This document shows, piece after piece, positions 1-7,092 of a stretch of DNA of 15,759 nucleotides. Origin of the DNA: Elstera sp043721315 (GTDB taxonomy: Bacteria; Pseudomonadota; Alphaproteobacteria; Elsterales; Elsteraceae); NCBI GenBank assembly GCA_043721315.1, contig JAYSQZ010000002.1, forward strand, positions 1 to 15,759. The letters run 5' to 3'. Each line of letters begins with the position of its first letter. Position 1 is the stretch's first letter. A model generated the notes under the pieces. The model did no database searches and was not told the DNA's origin. It saw only the letters and a program-made list of their open reading frames with translations. A program made the translations under genes and the position numbers.

Positions 1-2838
1 AGCCCGTTTTTAACGGAAGCTATTCTGGCCGAACCAGCTTTTTGGGTTAGCCTGCTCACCCACGGGCCAGACACCACTTTCGCCGAGCTTTGCGCGCCCA
101 TCAATGACGAACTCGCGGGAACGCAGCAGTCCTCCGACCTAATGCGAAGCCTGCGCCAGGCCAAACGCCGGGCGGCTTTGACGATTGCGGTGGCCGATAT
201 TTGCGGTACCTGGCCGCTGCTGCGGGTCACGGGGGCGCTGTCGGAGTTTGCCGACCGCTGCCTGTCTGTCGCTGCCGGTCACGCGCTGGCCGTGCGCCGC
301 GCGGCTAAGGGTGAAGTGTTGACGGCAAACCTTGTGGCCGATAGCCGCCGGGGGTTGATTATTCTCGGCATGGGCAAACTCGGCGCGCACGAGTTGAACT
401 ATTCCTCCGATGTCGATTTGATCTTGCTCTACGATCCCGACCTTGTTTCCCCTGGCGTCATGGCCCTGCGCGACACTTTGCGGGAAACCTATGTGCGGTT
501 CGCGCAAGATTTGGTGCGCTTGATCCAAGAACGCACGGGCGATGGGTACGTCTTCCGGGTCGATCTGCGCTTGCGGCCCGATCCCGCGTCCACTCCCGCC
601 GCGCTCTCGGTGCTGGCGGCGGAAACCTATTACGAAACCGTTGGCCAGAACTGGGAACGGGCGGCGATGATCAAAGCGCGGCTGGTGGCCGGCGATGCCG
701 ACGCGGCGGCGCTGTTTCAACGCCACCTCAAGCCGTTCATCTGGCGGCGGCACTTAGATTTCGCCGCGATCAACGATATTCACAACATCAAGCGCCAGAT
801 CAACGCCCACAAGGGCGGCACCGAGGCCATTCTGGGCCACGACCTGAAATTAGGGCGCGGCGGGATTCGCGAAATAGAGTTTTTCGTTCAAACTCAGCAG
901 CTTATTTGGGGTGGGCGCGACGCCTCGCTGCGGCTGCGGCCAACGCTGGAGATGCTGGAAGCCTTAGTAAAAGCCGGGCGGGTTCAGCGCCCGACTGCCG
1001 ATGCCATGGCCGATGCTTACGAAAAGCTCCGCACTTGGGAGCATCGGGTTCAAATGGTCGATGATCAACAAACCCATAAGTTGCCAGTCGATCCCGATAC
1101 TTTCGCGGCGCTCGCCGCCTTTAGCGGTTTTGCAACAGCGGAAGATTTTGCCGAAGCGGTGGCGTCTACTTTGCTGCACGTGCAGAGCCATTACGGCGAT
1201 TTGTTCGAGGAGTCGCCAGCGCTGTCCGGGCCTGGGAATTTGATATTCACCGGGGCGGAAGGTAATATCGACACCGTAACAACTATTGAAAAAATGGGGT
1301 TTTCTGAGGCTTCCTCCCTGTCTGATATCGTGCGCGGCTGGCACCATGGCCACATCCGCGCCACTCGGTCCGCGCGCGCGCGGGAGTTGCTGACGGAGTT
1401 GATGCCCGCACTGCTGCAGGCTTTGTCGCAAACGCCGGACCCGATGGCGGCGTTCCGGCGGTTTGATCGCTTTCTCAGCAACCTTACGGCAGGGGTGCAG
1501 ATTCTCTCGCTGTTTCATCAAAACCCCGGCGTGTTGGATTTAGTGGCGGAAATCATGGGATCTGCCCCCGGCTTGGCCGATCATCTCGCCCGGCACCCGC
1601 GCTTGCTGGATGGGTTGATCCACGATGCCCGGCGCATTTCTGCCGATTTGCCGCCGATGGTGGCAGTGGAATTGGAGCAAGATTTGCGGCGCGACCTGGC
1701 GCAAGCCCAGGGGTTCGAGGAGGTGCTTGATAGCGTGCGGCGTTGGACGGGCGACCGCCGCTTTCAAATCGGCGTCGCTCTGCTGCGCGGGGAAATCTCG
1801 CCGGAAGTCGCGGCATTGGCCCTCTCGGCGGTGGCTGAGAGCGTGATTGCGGCCCTGTTGCCGGAAGTACGCCGCGCCTTCGCCCAAACCCACGGGCACG
1901 TGCCCGGCGGCGAGTTTTGCGTGCAGGCGTTGGGGAAGCTCGGCGCGCGCGAACTAACCCCCACGTCGGATCTTGATCTTGTCTTCGTCTACCGCGTGCC
2001 TGACGGGGTTGATCAGTCCGATGGGCCGAAGCCGCTACCGCCGTCGCTCTATTTTCAGCGCTTGGGCCAGCGGCTGATTGCGGCGCTCACCGTGCTGACC
2101 GCCGAAGGGGAGTTGTATCAGGTCGATATGCGCCTGCGCCCCTCTGGAGATAAGGGGCCGATCGCGTGCAGTTTAGAGAGTTTTGCCGCCTATCAGGCCG
2201 ATGAAGCCTGGACGTGGGAGCATATGGCGCTGATCCGCGCGCGCGCGGTAGCAGGAGACGTGACCCTGTGCCGGGCGATTGAGGCCGTGCGCGCTGCCAT
2301 TCTCACCCGCCCGCGCGATGCCGGGGCCATTCTGATTGATGTCGCCGATATGCGCGCGCGCATCGCCAAAGAACGGCCCAGTACAGGCTCTTTCGACGTG
2401 AAAGACCGTCTTGGCGCGTTGTTGGATGTGGAGTTTATCGCCCAGGGGATCATTCTTTCGCAAGTCGCCCCCGGCGCGGCAGATGTGCCCGATGATCTAG
2501 GCAACACTCTCTTCGCGCTCCGGTGGCTTACCGAGCGCGGCGCGCTAACGGCGGAGGCGGGCGAAACCCTGACGCGCGCCTGTCGCCTGTGGCAGCGGCT
2601 GCAAGTATTGTTACGTTTGGCGGGAACGGGGAAATTCGATCCCGCGACCGCCCCCGAAGGCGTGCGCCGCGCGCTGGTTCAGGCGGCGGGTGTCCTTGAC
2701 TTTTCCGCCCTTGAGCAAGACATGACTGAGGCCGCCGCCCGCGTGCGGCAGTTGTTTACCGACCTTATTGATGCACCCGCGCAAGCGGCCAGAGTTGCTT
2801 CAACCCACACAGCCTTACCAGGAGACGCCCAACCATGA
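1..2838 (+). CDS. glnE: Bifunctional glutamine synthetase adenylyltransferase/deadenylase, 5' end cut by window edge
   Basis: GlnE attaches AMP to, and removes it from, glutamine synthetase in response to PII proteins, so it tunes ammonia assimilation in the cytoplasm. The frame is open from base 1, so the true start lies upstream; 945 residues are visible, close to the family's usual 950-1000. Two nucleotidyltransferase domains are seen. The first has GMGKLGAHELNYSSDVD, with its metal-binding Asp pair at 409-417 (deadenylylating half in known GlnE). The second has ALGKLGARELTPTSDLD, with its Asp pair at 1969-1977 (adenylylating half). Both signatures are intact, so both activities are expected. 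The stop overlaps the bcp start as ATGA (2835-2838), which suggests translational coupling. The ATG at 142 is internal and should not be taken as the start. Assignment is very secure. Confidence 0.96.
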   Translation, partial: SPFLTEAILAEPAFWVSLLTHGPDTTFAELCAPINDELAGTQQSSDLMRSLRQAKRRAALTIAVADICGTWPLLRVTGALSEFADRCLSVAAGHALAVRRAAKGEVLTANLVADSRRGLIILGMGKLGAHELNYSSDVDLILLYDPDLVSPGVMALRDTLRETYVRFAQDLVRLIQERTGDGYVFRVDLRLRPDPASTPAALSVLAAETYYETVGQNWERAAMIKARLVAGDADAAALFQRHLKPFIWRRHLDFAAINDIHNIKRQINAHKGGTEAILGHDLKLGRGGIREIEFFVQTQQLIWGGRDASLRLRPTLEMLEALVKAGRVQRPTADAMADAYEKLRTWEHRVQMVDDQQTHKLPVDPDTFAALAAFSGFATAEDFAEAVASTLLHVQSHYGDLFEESPALSGPGNLIFTGAEGNIDTVTTIEKMGFSEASSLSDIVRGWHHGHIRATRSARARELLTELMPALLQALSQTPDPMAAFRRFDRFLSNLTAGVQILSLFHQNPGVLDLVAEIMGSAPGLADHLARHPRLLDGLIHDARRISADLPPMVAVELEQDLRRDLAQAQGFEEVLDSVRRWTGDRRFQIGVALLRGEISPEVAALALSAVAESVIAALLPEVRRAFAQTHGHVPGGEFCVQALGKLGARELTPTSDLDLVFVYRVPDGVDQSDGPKPLPPSLYFQRLGQRLIAALTVLTAEGELYQVDMRLRPSGDKGPIACSLESFAAYQADEAWTWEHMALIRARAVAGDVTLCRAIEAVRAAILTRPRDAGAILIDVADMRARIAKERPSTGSFDVKDRLGALLDVEFIAQGIILSQVAPGAADVPDDLGNTLFALRWLTERGALTAEAGETLTRACRLWQRLQVLLRLAGTGKFDPATAPEGVRRALVQAAGVLDFSALEQDMTEAAARVRQLFTDLIDAPAQAARVASTHTALPGDAQP

Positions 2839-3299
2839 GCCTCGACGTTGGCACCCAAGCCCCCGATTTCACCCTGCCGACCGATGGCAATGGCTCCGTT
2901 ACCCTCAGCGCGCTGAAGGGTAAACCAGTGGTGCTCTATTTCTACCCGAAGGACGATACCTCCGGCTGCACGGCGGAAGCCTGCCAGTTCCGCGATATGC
3001 AGCCCGATTTCTCGGGGGCAGATGCCGTCATCATCGGCCTGTCGAAGGACAGTGTGGCGAGCCACGATAAGTTCAAACAAAAGTACGAATTGCCCTTCAC
3101 CCTCGCCGCCGATACCGAAGGCACGGCCTGCGAAGCCTATGGCGTGTGGGTGGAAAAAAGCATGTACGGTAAGAAATACATGGGCATCGAACGCGCCACC
3201 TTCCTCATCAACCGCGAGGGCATTATTGCGAAAATTTGGCGCAAGGTGAAAGTGCCGGGTCATGGGGCAGATGTGCTGAAGGCACTGGCGGCGTTGTAA
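2835..3299 (+). CDS. bcp: Thioredoxin-dependent peroxiredoxin, Bcp/PrxQ type
   Basis: This 154-residue protein is a thiol peroxidase that reduces hydrogen peroxide and organic hydroperoxides, normally recycled by thioredoxin. The N-terminus MSLDVGTQAPDFTLP is the typical AhpC/TSA opening. The active site reads PKDDTSGCTAEACQFRD, giving peroxidatic Cys45 and a second Cys50 five residues later, the C-x4-C arrangement of atypical two-Cys PrxQ/Bcp enzymes. The start is fixed by AGGAGA at 2820-2825 and by the 4-base overlap with glnE. There is no signal peptide, so it is cytoplasmic. Length and motif are normal for the family. Confidence 0.95.
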   Translation: MSLDVGTQAPDFTLPTDGNGSVTLSALKGKPVVLYFYPKDDTSGCTAEACQFRDMQPDFSGADAVIIGLSKDSVASHDKFKQKYELPFTLAADTEGTACEAYGVWVEKSMYGKKYMGIERATFLINREGIIAKIWRKVKVPGHGADVLKALAAL

Positions 3300-3401
3300 T
3301 CACACGGCACCGCCACTCTATGACAGAATCATGATTCGTTGCGGGGCCGGGGCTTTTGCCGCACTGTCCGCCTCGCAACGAAAAAGAGGAAGGCGGGCTT
3401 T

Positions 3402-4598
3402 ATGGGCGTCGAAGGTCAGCGGACTTTGAGTGAGGGGGGGATGCGCCCCACGCAACCGAAATACGCCAATGCGACGGCGATGGTGGCGGCATTGAAGCCG
3501 GGTCATCCGGTTTATTGCGTGCGGCCCCACGTGGTGAAGCGGGCGGCGCGGGATTTTCTGGATGAGTTCGATGGGCGCGTGCTGTATGCGACCAAGTGCA
3601 ATCCGCATCCGCTGATTTTGCGCGCGTTGTACGAGGAGGGGATTCGCCACTTCGATACGGCGTCCTTAAACGAAGTGGCCCAGGTGCGCGAGTTGTTCCG
3701 CGATGCCGAATGCTACTTTATGCACCCGGTTAAAAGCCGCAGCGCGATTAAGATTGCCGACGAAGTTTATAACGTCGAGCACTTCGTGATCGACACGCGC
3801 GACGAGTTGCACAAGGTGCTAGATGAAGCGCGAGAAGAGGGGCTAGCCATCATCGTGCGCCTCGCCACGCCTTCGGCGGGCGCGGCTTATGATCTGTCGG
3901 CGAAATTTGGCGCAAAACCAGCGGAAGCGGTGGAATTGCTTCAGGAAATTAAGGCGGAAGGCTACCGGGCGGGTATTGGTTTTCACGTCGGCTCCCAGTG
4001 CGCCAACCCGCGCGCGTTTCGCACGGCCTTGAAAATCGTTGGCGAGGTGCTGGACGCGGCCAAGGTTGATATCGCCTATCTCGATGTCGGCGGCGGTTTT
4101 CCGGCCTCGTATCAAGGCGCGGAAGTGCCGCCGCTGCGGGAGTTTTTTGCCGAAATCGAAGCGGGTTTACGCGAAATCAAACTGCGCCGCGACTGTGTGT
4201 TGATGTGCGAGCCGGGCCGGGCGCTGGTGGCCGATGGTATGTCGTTGGTTACGCAGGTGCATTTACGTAAGGGCGATCAGCTTTATATCAACGATGGTAT
4301 TTATGGCTCGCTGTCTGAAACCGTAACGGCCCGGCTGCGCTTTCCGGTGCGCCCCATCCGCCTTACGGGCGGGTTCAGCAATGAGTTTATCGAATACACC
4401 ATCTACGGCCCCACCTGCGATTCCACCGACGTTCTCCCCCTCTCCATTCGCCTGCCCGCTGATATGCGGGAGGGGGATTGGATCGAGTTTGGTCGCATCG
4501 GGGCCTATTCCAACGCGCTGGCAACCCGCTTCAACGGTTTCTTCCCCGATGCCTACGTAGTGGTGGAAGATGAAGCTATGGTGATTGAGGGGGCGTAA
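3402..4598 (+). CDS. Fold-III PLP-dependent decarboxylase, ornithine/lysine decarboxylase-like
   Basis: A 398-residue enzyme of the alanine-racemase-fold group that includes ornithine, lysine and diaminopimelate decarboxylases; a role in polyamine synthesis is likely. Numbered from ATG 3402, it shows the PLP lysine in YATKCNP (Lys65), the stacking His in GFHVGSQ (His195), the phosphate-binding GGGFP (230-234), EPGR (270-273), and GPTCDSTD with the active-site Cys339/Asp340 of the ODC group. The start at 3402 is preferred for its AGAGGAAGG site (3385-3393). ATG 3441 also has a purine-rich lead and would give 385 residues; a TTG at 3339 is less likely. The segment NDGIYGSLSETVTARLRF lacks the acidic residues I expect after that point in bacterial ODCs, so the exact substrate is open. 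Confidence 0.82.
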   Translation: MGVEGQRTLSEGGMRPTQPKYANATAMVAALKPGHPVYCVRPHVVKRAARDFLDEFDGRVLYATKCNPHPLILRALYEEGIRHFDTASLNEVAQVRELFRDAECYFMHPVKSRSAIKIADEVYNVEHFVIDTRDELHKVLDEAREEGLAIIVRLATPSAGAAYDLSAKFGAKPAEAVELLQEIKAEGYRAGIGFHVGSQCANPRAFRTALKIVGEVLDAAKVDIAYLDVGGGFPASYQGAEVPPLREFFAEIEAGLREIKLRRDCVLMCEPGRALVADGMSLVTQVHLRKGDQLYINDGIYGSLSETVTARLRFPVRPIRLTGGFSNEFIEYTIYGPTCDSTDVLPLSIRLPADMREGDWIEFGRIGAYSNALATRFNGFFPDAYVVVEDEAMVIEGA

Positions 4599-4600
4599 TC

Positions 4601-5446
4601 ATGGGGCACACTCTAAAAGTCTCGCGGATCGAGGTTGTGCCGGGCGTTTTCTTGAGCCTTCGGGAAGCCGGCCCGGCAGATGCCGCGCGCACGTTGTTGT
4701 GCGTTCACGGCCTTACCCGCAACGCGCAGGATTTTGATAAGGTTGCGGCAGTTATGGCCGACCGCTACCGGGTAATCTCGGTTGATATTGCTGGGCGTGG
4801 CAGTTCCGATTATCTGCCTGATCCGGCGTTTTACGATTACCCAACCTATGTTTGGCACTGCCTGGCGCTACTCGATAAGCTGGGGTTGGCGCAGGTGGAT
4901 TGGCTGGGCACGTCCATGGGCGGGCTTATCGGTATCGGCGTAAACTCGGTTCAACCCCAGCGTATTCGCAGGCTTATTCTAAACGATATTGGCCCGTTTT
5001 TGCCGAAAGAGGCGCTGAAATCCATTGTCGATGCCGAGCGGAACCCGGTTTTGGCGTCCCTGGCCGATGCAGAAGCGCATGTGCGTCGCCGCTATGCCGA
5101 TTTTGGGCCGATTTCCGATGCAGATTGGGCGTGGATGACCGAAACCTCCACCCATCAGCAGCCCGATGGCACGTTCCGTCTGTGCTTCGATCCCAACATC
5201 TATGCGAATTTTGATAAAATCCCTGTGGGCGACGTGGCCCTCTGGCCGCTGTGGAACCAAGTAACCCAGCCAGTGTTACTGTTACGCGGCGGGCAGTCCG
5301 GCCTGCTGCTCAAGGCGACCGCGCTGGGCATGGTGGCGCGCGGCGGGGTTGATTTGGTGGAGTTCGACGATTGCGGTCACGCGCCGTCGCTGTTCCAACC
5401 CAACCAGATCCAGCCAATCCGCGACTGGCTGTTGAAGACGGAATAG
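4601..5446 (+). CDS. Alpha/beta-fold hydrolase
   Basis: A 281-residue cytoplasmic alpha/beta hydrolase; substrate unknown. Seen: oxyanion motif VHGLTRNAQDFD (about 35-46), DIAGRGSSDYLP after strand 4, nucleophile elbow GTSMGG with Ser105, and catalytic His260 in DDCGHAPSLF. At the usual acid position after strand 7, where relatives commonly read RGxxSDLL, this protein reads RGGQSGLL with Gly234 (codon 5300-5302), so the third triad member is not where expected. It begins 2 bases after the decarboxylase stop with a GAGG site at 4587-4590, so the two are co-transcribed. Esterase, lactonase or thioesterase are all possible. The last codons are part of a diverged direct repeat shared with the next small ORF. 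Confidence 0.88.
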   Translation: MGHTLKVSRIEVVPGVFLSLREAGPADAARTLLCVHGLTRNAQDFDKVAAVMADRYRVISVDIAGRGSSDYLPDPAFYDYPTYVWHCLALLDKLGLAQVDWLGTSMGGLIGIGVNSVQPQRIRRLILNDIGPFLPKEALKSIVDAERNPVLASLADAEAHVRRRYADFGPISDADWAWMTETSTHQQPDGTFRLCFDPNIYANFDKIPVGDVALWPLWNQVTQPVLLLRGGQSGLLLKATALGMVARGGVDLVEFDDCGHAPSLFQPNQIQPIRDWLLKTE

Positions 5447-5490
5447 GGGGCAATCATGAATCTTCTAAGGTTTCGATTGGTTTTGGCCGC
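5442..5490 (+). repeat. Direct repeat copy 1 (hydrolase stop, ribosome site, signal-peptide start)
   Basis: Copy 1 of a diverged tandem duplication. It carries AATAGGGGGCAATCAT (5442-5457) followed by TTTCGATTGGTTTTGGCCGC (5471-5490); both blocks recur exactly in copy 2 at 5550-5565 and 5576-5595. The offset is 108 bases for the first block and 105 for the second. Weaker similarity extends upstream into the last hydrolase codons (16 of 22 bases over 5425-5446 against 5533-5554). Confidence 0.85.
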
Positions 5491-5554
5491 AACCGCATTT
5501 ACCTGGGCACTCTACATAGCCATTCTCGAAGAATTGCAGTTGATGACTCAATAG
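5456..5554 (+). CDS. Small chimeric ORF, 32 codons, signal-peptide-like; possibly a duplication relic
   Basis: Starts with ATG after an AGGGGG site and would encode MNLLRFRLVLAATAFTWALY followed by IAILEELQLMTQ. The N-terminal half (Arg-rich then hydrophobic) matches the start of the lipoprotein signal peptide just downstream. The C-terminal tail is codon-aligned with the last 12 residues of the hydrolase. It is therefore most simply read as a tandem-duplication by-product fusing a lipoprotein leader to a hydrolase tail. It could still be translated as a single-span membrane peptide, or act as a leader coupled to the lipoprotein, which lies in the same frame right after its TAG. Function unknown. 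Confidence 0.35.
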   Translation: MNLLRFRLVLAATAFTWALYIAILEELQLMTQ

Positions 5555-5595
5555 GGGGCAATCATTTTTATAAAATTTCGATTGGTTTTGGCCGC
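5550..5595 (+). repeat. Direct repeat copy 2, ahead of the lipoprotein gene
   Basis: Second copy of the repeat at 5442-5490. The first 16 bases (5550-5565) and a 20-base block (5576-5595) are identical to copy 1. The short segment between them has changed and is 3 bases shorter, so the reading frame is kept. The G of the copy 1 start codon ATG is T here. Confidence 0.85.
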
Positions 5596-5914
5596 GATGG
5601 CGATGGCAGCCTGCACTGCGCTACCACCACCACCGGCCAACCTCTCCGTCCTGGCCGGGGACGGCTTTGCGCGCTACCAAACCCATGCCTTCGATAGCGG
5701 CTATTTTGCCACCGATCTCAAAGGCCAGAGCTATGCCTACGCCTGGATTGATCGTGCTGACGAACTCGACCCGCAGTTAACGCTATGCAGCCCGCTGGGG
5801 TGTACTGAAACCAAACGCTACGGCCAGAACTCCCTGCACGCCGCCCTGACCGCGTGCCGGGAGATTGCCCGCGAAGACTGCACGATTTATGCGGAAGGGC
5901 TTCGGCGGCGCTGA
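5564..5914 (+). CDS. Small hypothetical lipoprotein, apparent ATT start
   Basis: Read from ATT 5564 the product is 116 residues, opening MFIKFRLVLAAMAMAAC: a Lys/Arg n-region, a hydrophobic core and a lipobox ending at Cys17, so signal peptidase II processing and a membrane anchor are predicted. The mature part starts with a Pro run and holds four more Cys in two pairs (LCSPLGC and ACREIAREDC), which could form disulfides in the periplasm. In-frame TTG 5582 or ATG 5597 would remove the positive n-region. ATT sits exactly where copy 1 of the repeat has ATG, at normal distance from AGGGGG, so it may be a rare start or a mutated one. I do not recognise the family. Confidence 0.62.
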   Translation: MFIKFRLVLAAMAMAACTALPPPPANLSVLAGDGFARYQTHAFDSGYFATDLKGQSYAYAWIDRADELDPQLTLCSPLGCTETKRYGQNSLHAALTACREIAREDCTIYAEGLRRR

Positions 5915-5924
5915 AGCTCTTTCC
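5897..5924 (+). terminator. Hairpin spanning the lipoprotein stop codon
   Basis: GGGCTTCGGC (5897-5906) pairs with GCTGAAGCTC (5910-5919) over a 3-base loop, 10 pairs including two G-U, followed by TTTCC. It contains the lipoprotein TGA and lies just before the convergent hemB stop. The T tract is short, so activity is uncertain; on the - strand the two G-U pairs become mismatches, so it should favour + transcripts. Confidence 0.4.
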
Positions 5925-5927
5925 AGA

Positions 5928-6944
5928 TCAGCCGCGTAGCAGTTCGGCGGCTTCAAGCGCGGCATACGTTAGAATCCCATCCGCCCCGGCGCGTTTGAAG
6001 CCGATGAGGGTTTCCAGCAACGTGCGGTTGCCGTCGATATAACCCGCAGCTACCCCTGCCTTCCACATCGCATACTCACCGGAGACGTGATAGGCGAAGG
6101 TTGGCACGGCAAAGGTTTGCTTCACGCGGTAGAGCACGTCTAAGTACGGCATTCCGGGCTTGACCATCACCCAATCCGCCCCTTCCGACAGATCAATAGC
6201 CACCTCTTGCAAGGCTTCGTCGCCATTGGCGGGGTCCATCTGATAGGTGGCTTTGCCCTGCGGCCCGTAGGATGCCCCGGTCACGCCCAAAGCGTCGCGG
6301 AACGGCCCGTAGAAGCCGGAGGCATATTTGGCGGCATAGGACAAAATCAGCGTTTGAGTATGGCCGTTTTCTTCCAAGGCTTCCCGGATCGCGCCGATAC
6401 GCCCATCCATCATGTCCGAAGGGGCGACAACATCAATCCCGGCTTCGGCTTGGGCGAGGGCCATTTTTACGAGGGCGGTGATGCTTTCGTCGTTATCCAC
6501 TCGGTCGCCGATCACGATGCCGTCATGCCCGTGCAGCGTGTAGGGGTCTAGCGCTACATCGCCGATCAGGCCGATGTTAGGCACGGCGGCTTTTAGGGCG
6601 CGAATGGCGCGTTGCATCAAGCCGTCCGGGTTCCAGGCTTCCTCCGCCTCGTCGGACTTGCGGCTGGGATCTACGGCGGGGAAGAGGGCAATCGCCGGAA
6701 TGCCTAACGCTGCGGCGCGTTTGGCTTCAACGATTAGCAGATCAATGGTTAGCCGGGCCTGCCCCGGCAGGCCGGAAATGGGCCGCGCTTCATTGTCCCC
6801 GTCGATCACGAACACCGGCCAAATCAAATCGGCGGCGCTTAGGCGGTTTTCCTGCACCAAGCGGCGCGACCAGTCTGCCATCCGCGTGCGGCGGGGGCGG
6901 GTATAGGGAAATCCAGTCGGCAGGATCATAGAGGGACGCGACAT
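5928..6944 (-). CDS. hemB: Delta-aminolevulinic acid dehydratase (porphobilinogen synthase)
   Basis: A 338-residue cytoplasmic enzyme condensing two 5-aminolevulinate molecules to porphobilinogen, the first common step of tetrapyrrole (haem, cobalamin, chlorophyll) synthesis. Active-site lysines are in LSYAAKYASGFYGPFRD (Lys206) and VMVKPGMPYLD (Lys262, Schiff base). The metal region reads GDVALDPYTLHGHDG, with Asp at positions where zinc-type enzymes have Cys (Asp133, Asp141), typical of magnesium-dependent alphaproteobacterial HemB. The start at 6944 is supported by AAAGGA (6951-6956 on the complement) and by the usual N-terminus; the frame extends upstream to 7094 but that part is not HemB-like. 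It is convergent with the lipoprotein gene (13-base gap) and divergent from the acyl-CoA dehydrogenase. Confidence 0.96.
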   Translation of the reverse strand: MSRPSMILPTGFPYTRPRRTRMADWSRRLVQENRLSAADLIWPVFVIDGDNEARPISGLPGQARLTIDLLIVEAKRAAALGIPAIALFPAVDPSRKSDEAEEAWNPDGLMQRAIRALKAAVPNIGLIGDVALDPYTLHGHDGIVIGDRVDNDESITALVKMALAQAEAGIDVVAPSDMMDGRIGAIREALEENGHTQTLILSYAAKYASGFYGPFRDALGVTGASYGPQGKATYQMDPANGDEALQEVAIDLSEGADWVMVKPGMPYLDVLYRVKQTFAVPTFAYHVSGEYAMWKAGVAAGYIDGNRTLLETLIGFKRAGADGILTYAALEAAELLRG

Positions 6945-6981
6945 AGCGATTCCTTTATCTTTACGTACGCGGAAGCTAAAA

Positions 6982-6997
6982 TTCGGAGTTTTCCGAA
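6982..6997. promoter_or_regulatory. Inverted repeat in the hemB leader region
   Basis: Perfect 6-base arms TTCGGA and TCCGAA around GTTT, in the hemB-acyl-CoA dehydrogenase intergenic region, about 38 bases upstream of the hemB start. It could be an operator or a small hairpin in the hemB leader RNA. No regulator can be assigned from sequence. Confidence 0.35.
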
Positions 6998-7039
6998 CCT
7001 TTGCGCCCGTCAAAGTTTCCCGCACGTCAATAGGCCAGA

Positions 7040-7067
7040 TTGACAGCGACACCCCGTTCCTTATGAT
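7040..7067 (+). promoter_or_regulatory. Near-consensus sigma-70 promoter of the valine operon
   Basis: TTGACA (7040-7045), 16-base spacer, TATGAT (7062-7067). The -35 is perfect and the -10 matches 5 of 6. Transcription should begin near 7074, giving a leader of about 20 bases to ATG 7093. An upstream ATG at 7063 lies inside the -10 box, so it cannot be the start for this promoter. Confidence 0.72.
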
Positions 7068-7092
7068 CGAGAAAAACGGGAGGGACAAGCGC

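Noticed and set aside
139..753. A 204-codon open frame on the - strand within glnE
   Set aside because: It lies opposite conserved GlnE catalytic sequence and its translation has no family resemblance; it is a shadow frame.
3284..3315. Weak inverted repeat (TGGCGG and CCGCCA) after bcp
   Set aside because: Only 6 pairs over an 18-base loop with no T tract; too weak to call a terminator.
5632..5640. CCA-CCA-CCA-like run in the lipoprotein gene
   Set aside because: It only encodes a short Pro run after the lipid-anchored Cys, common as a linker; not a meaningful tandem repeat.
7063..7092. Upstream ATG extension of the acyl-CoA dehydrogenase
   Set aside because: The ATG lies inside the -10 box TATGAT, and the added ten residues do not fit the family; GGGAGGGA supports ATG 7093.
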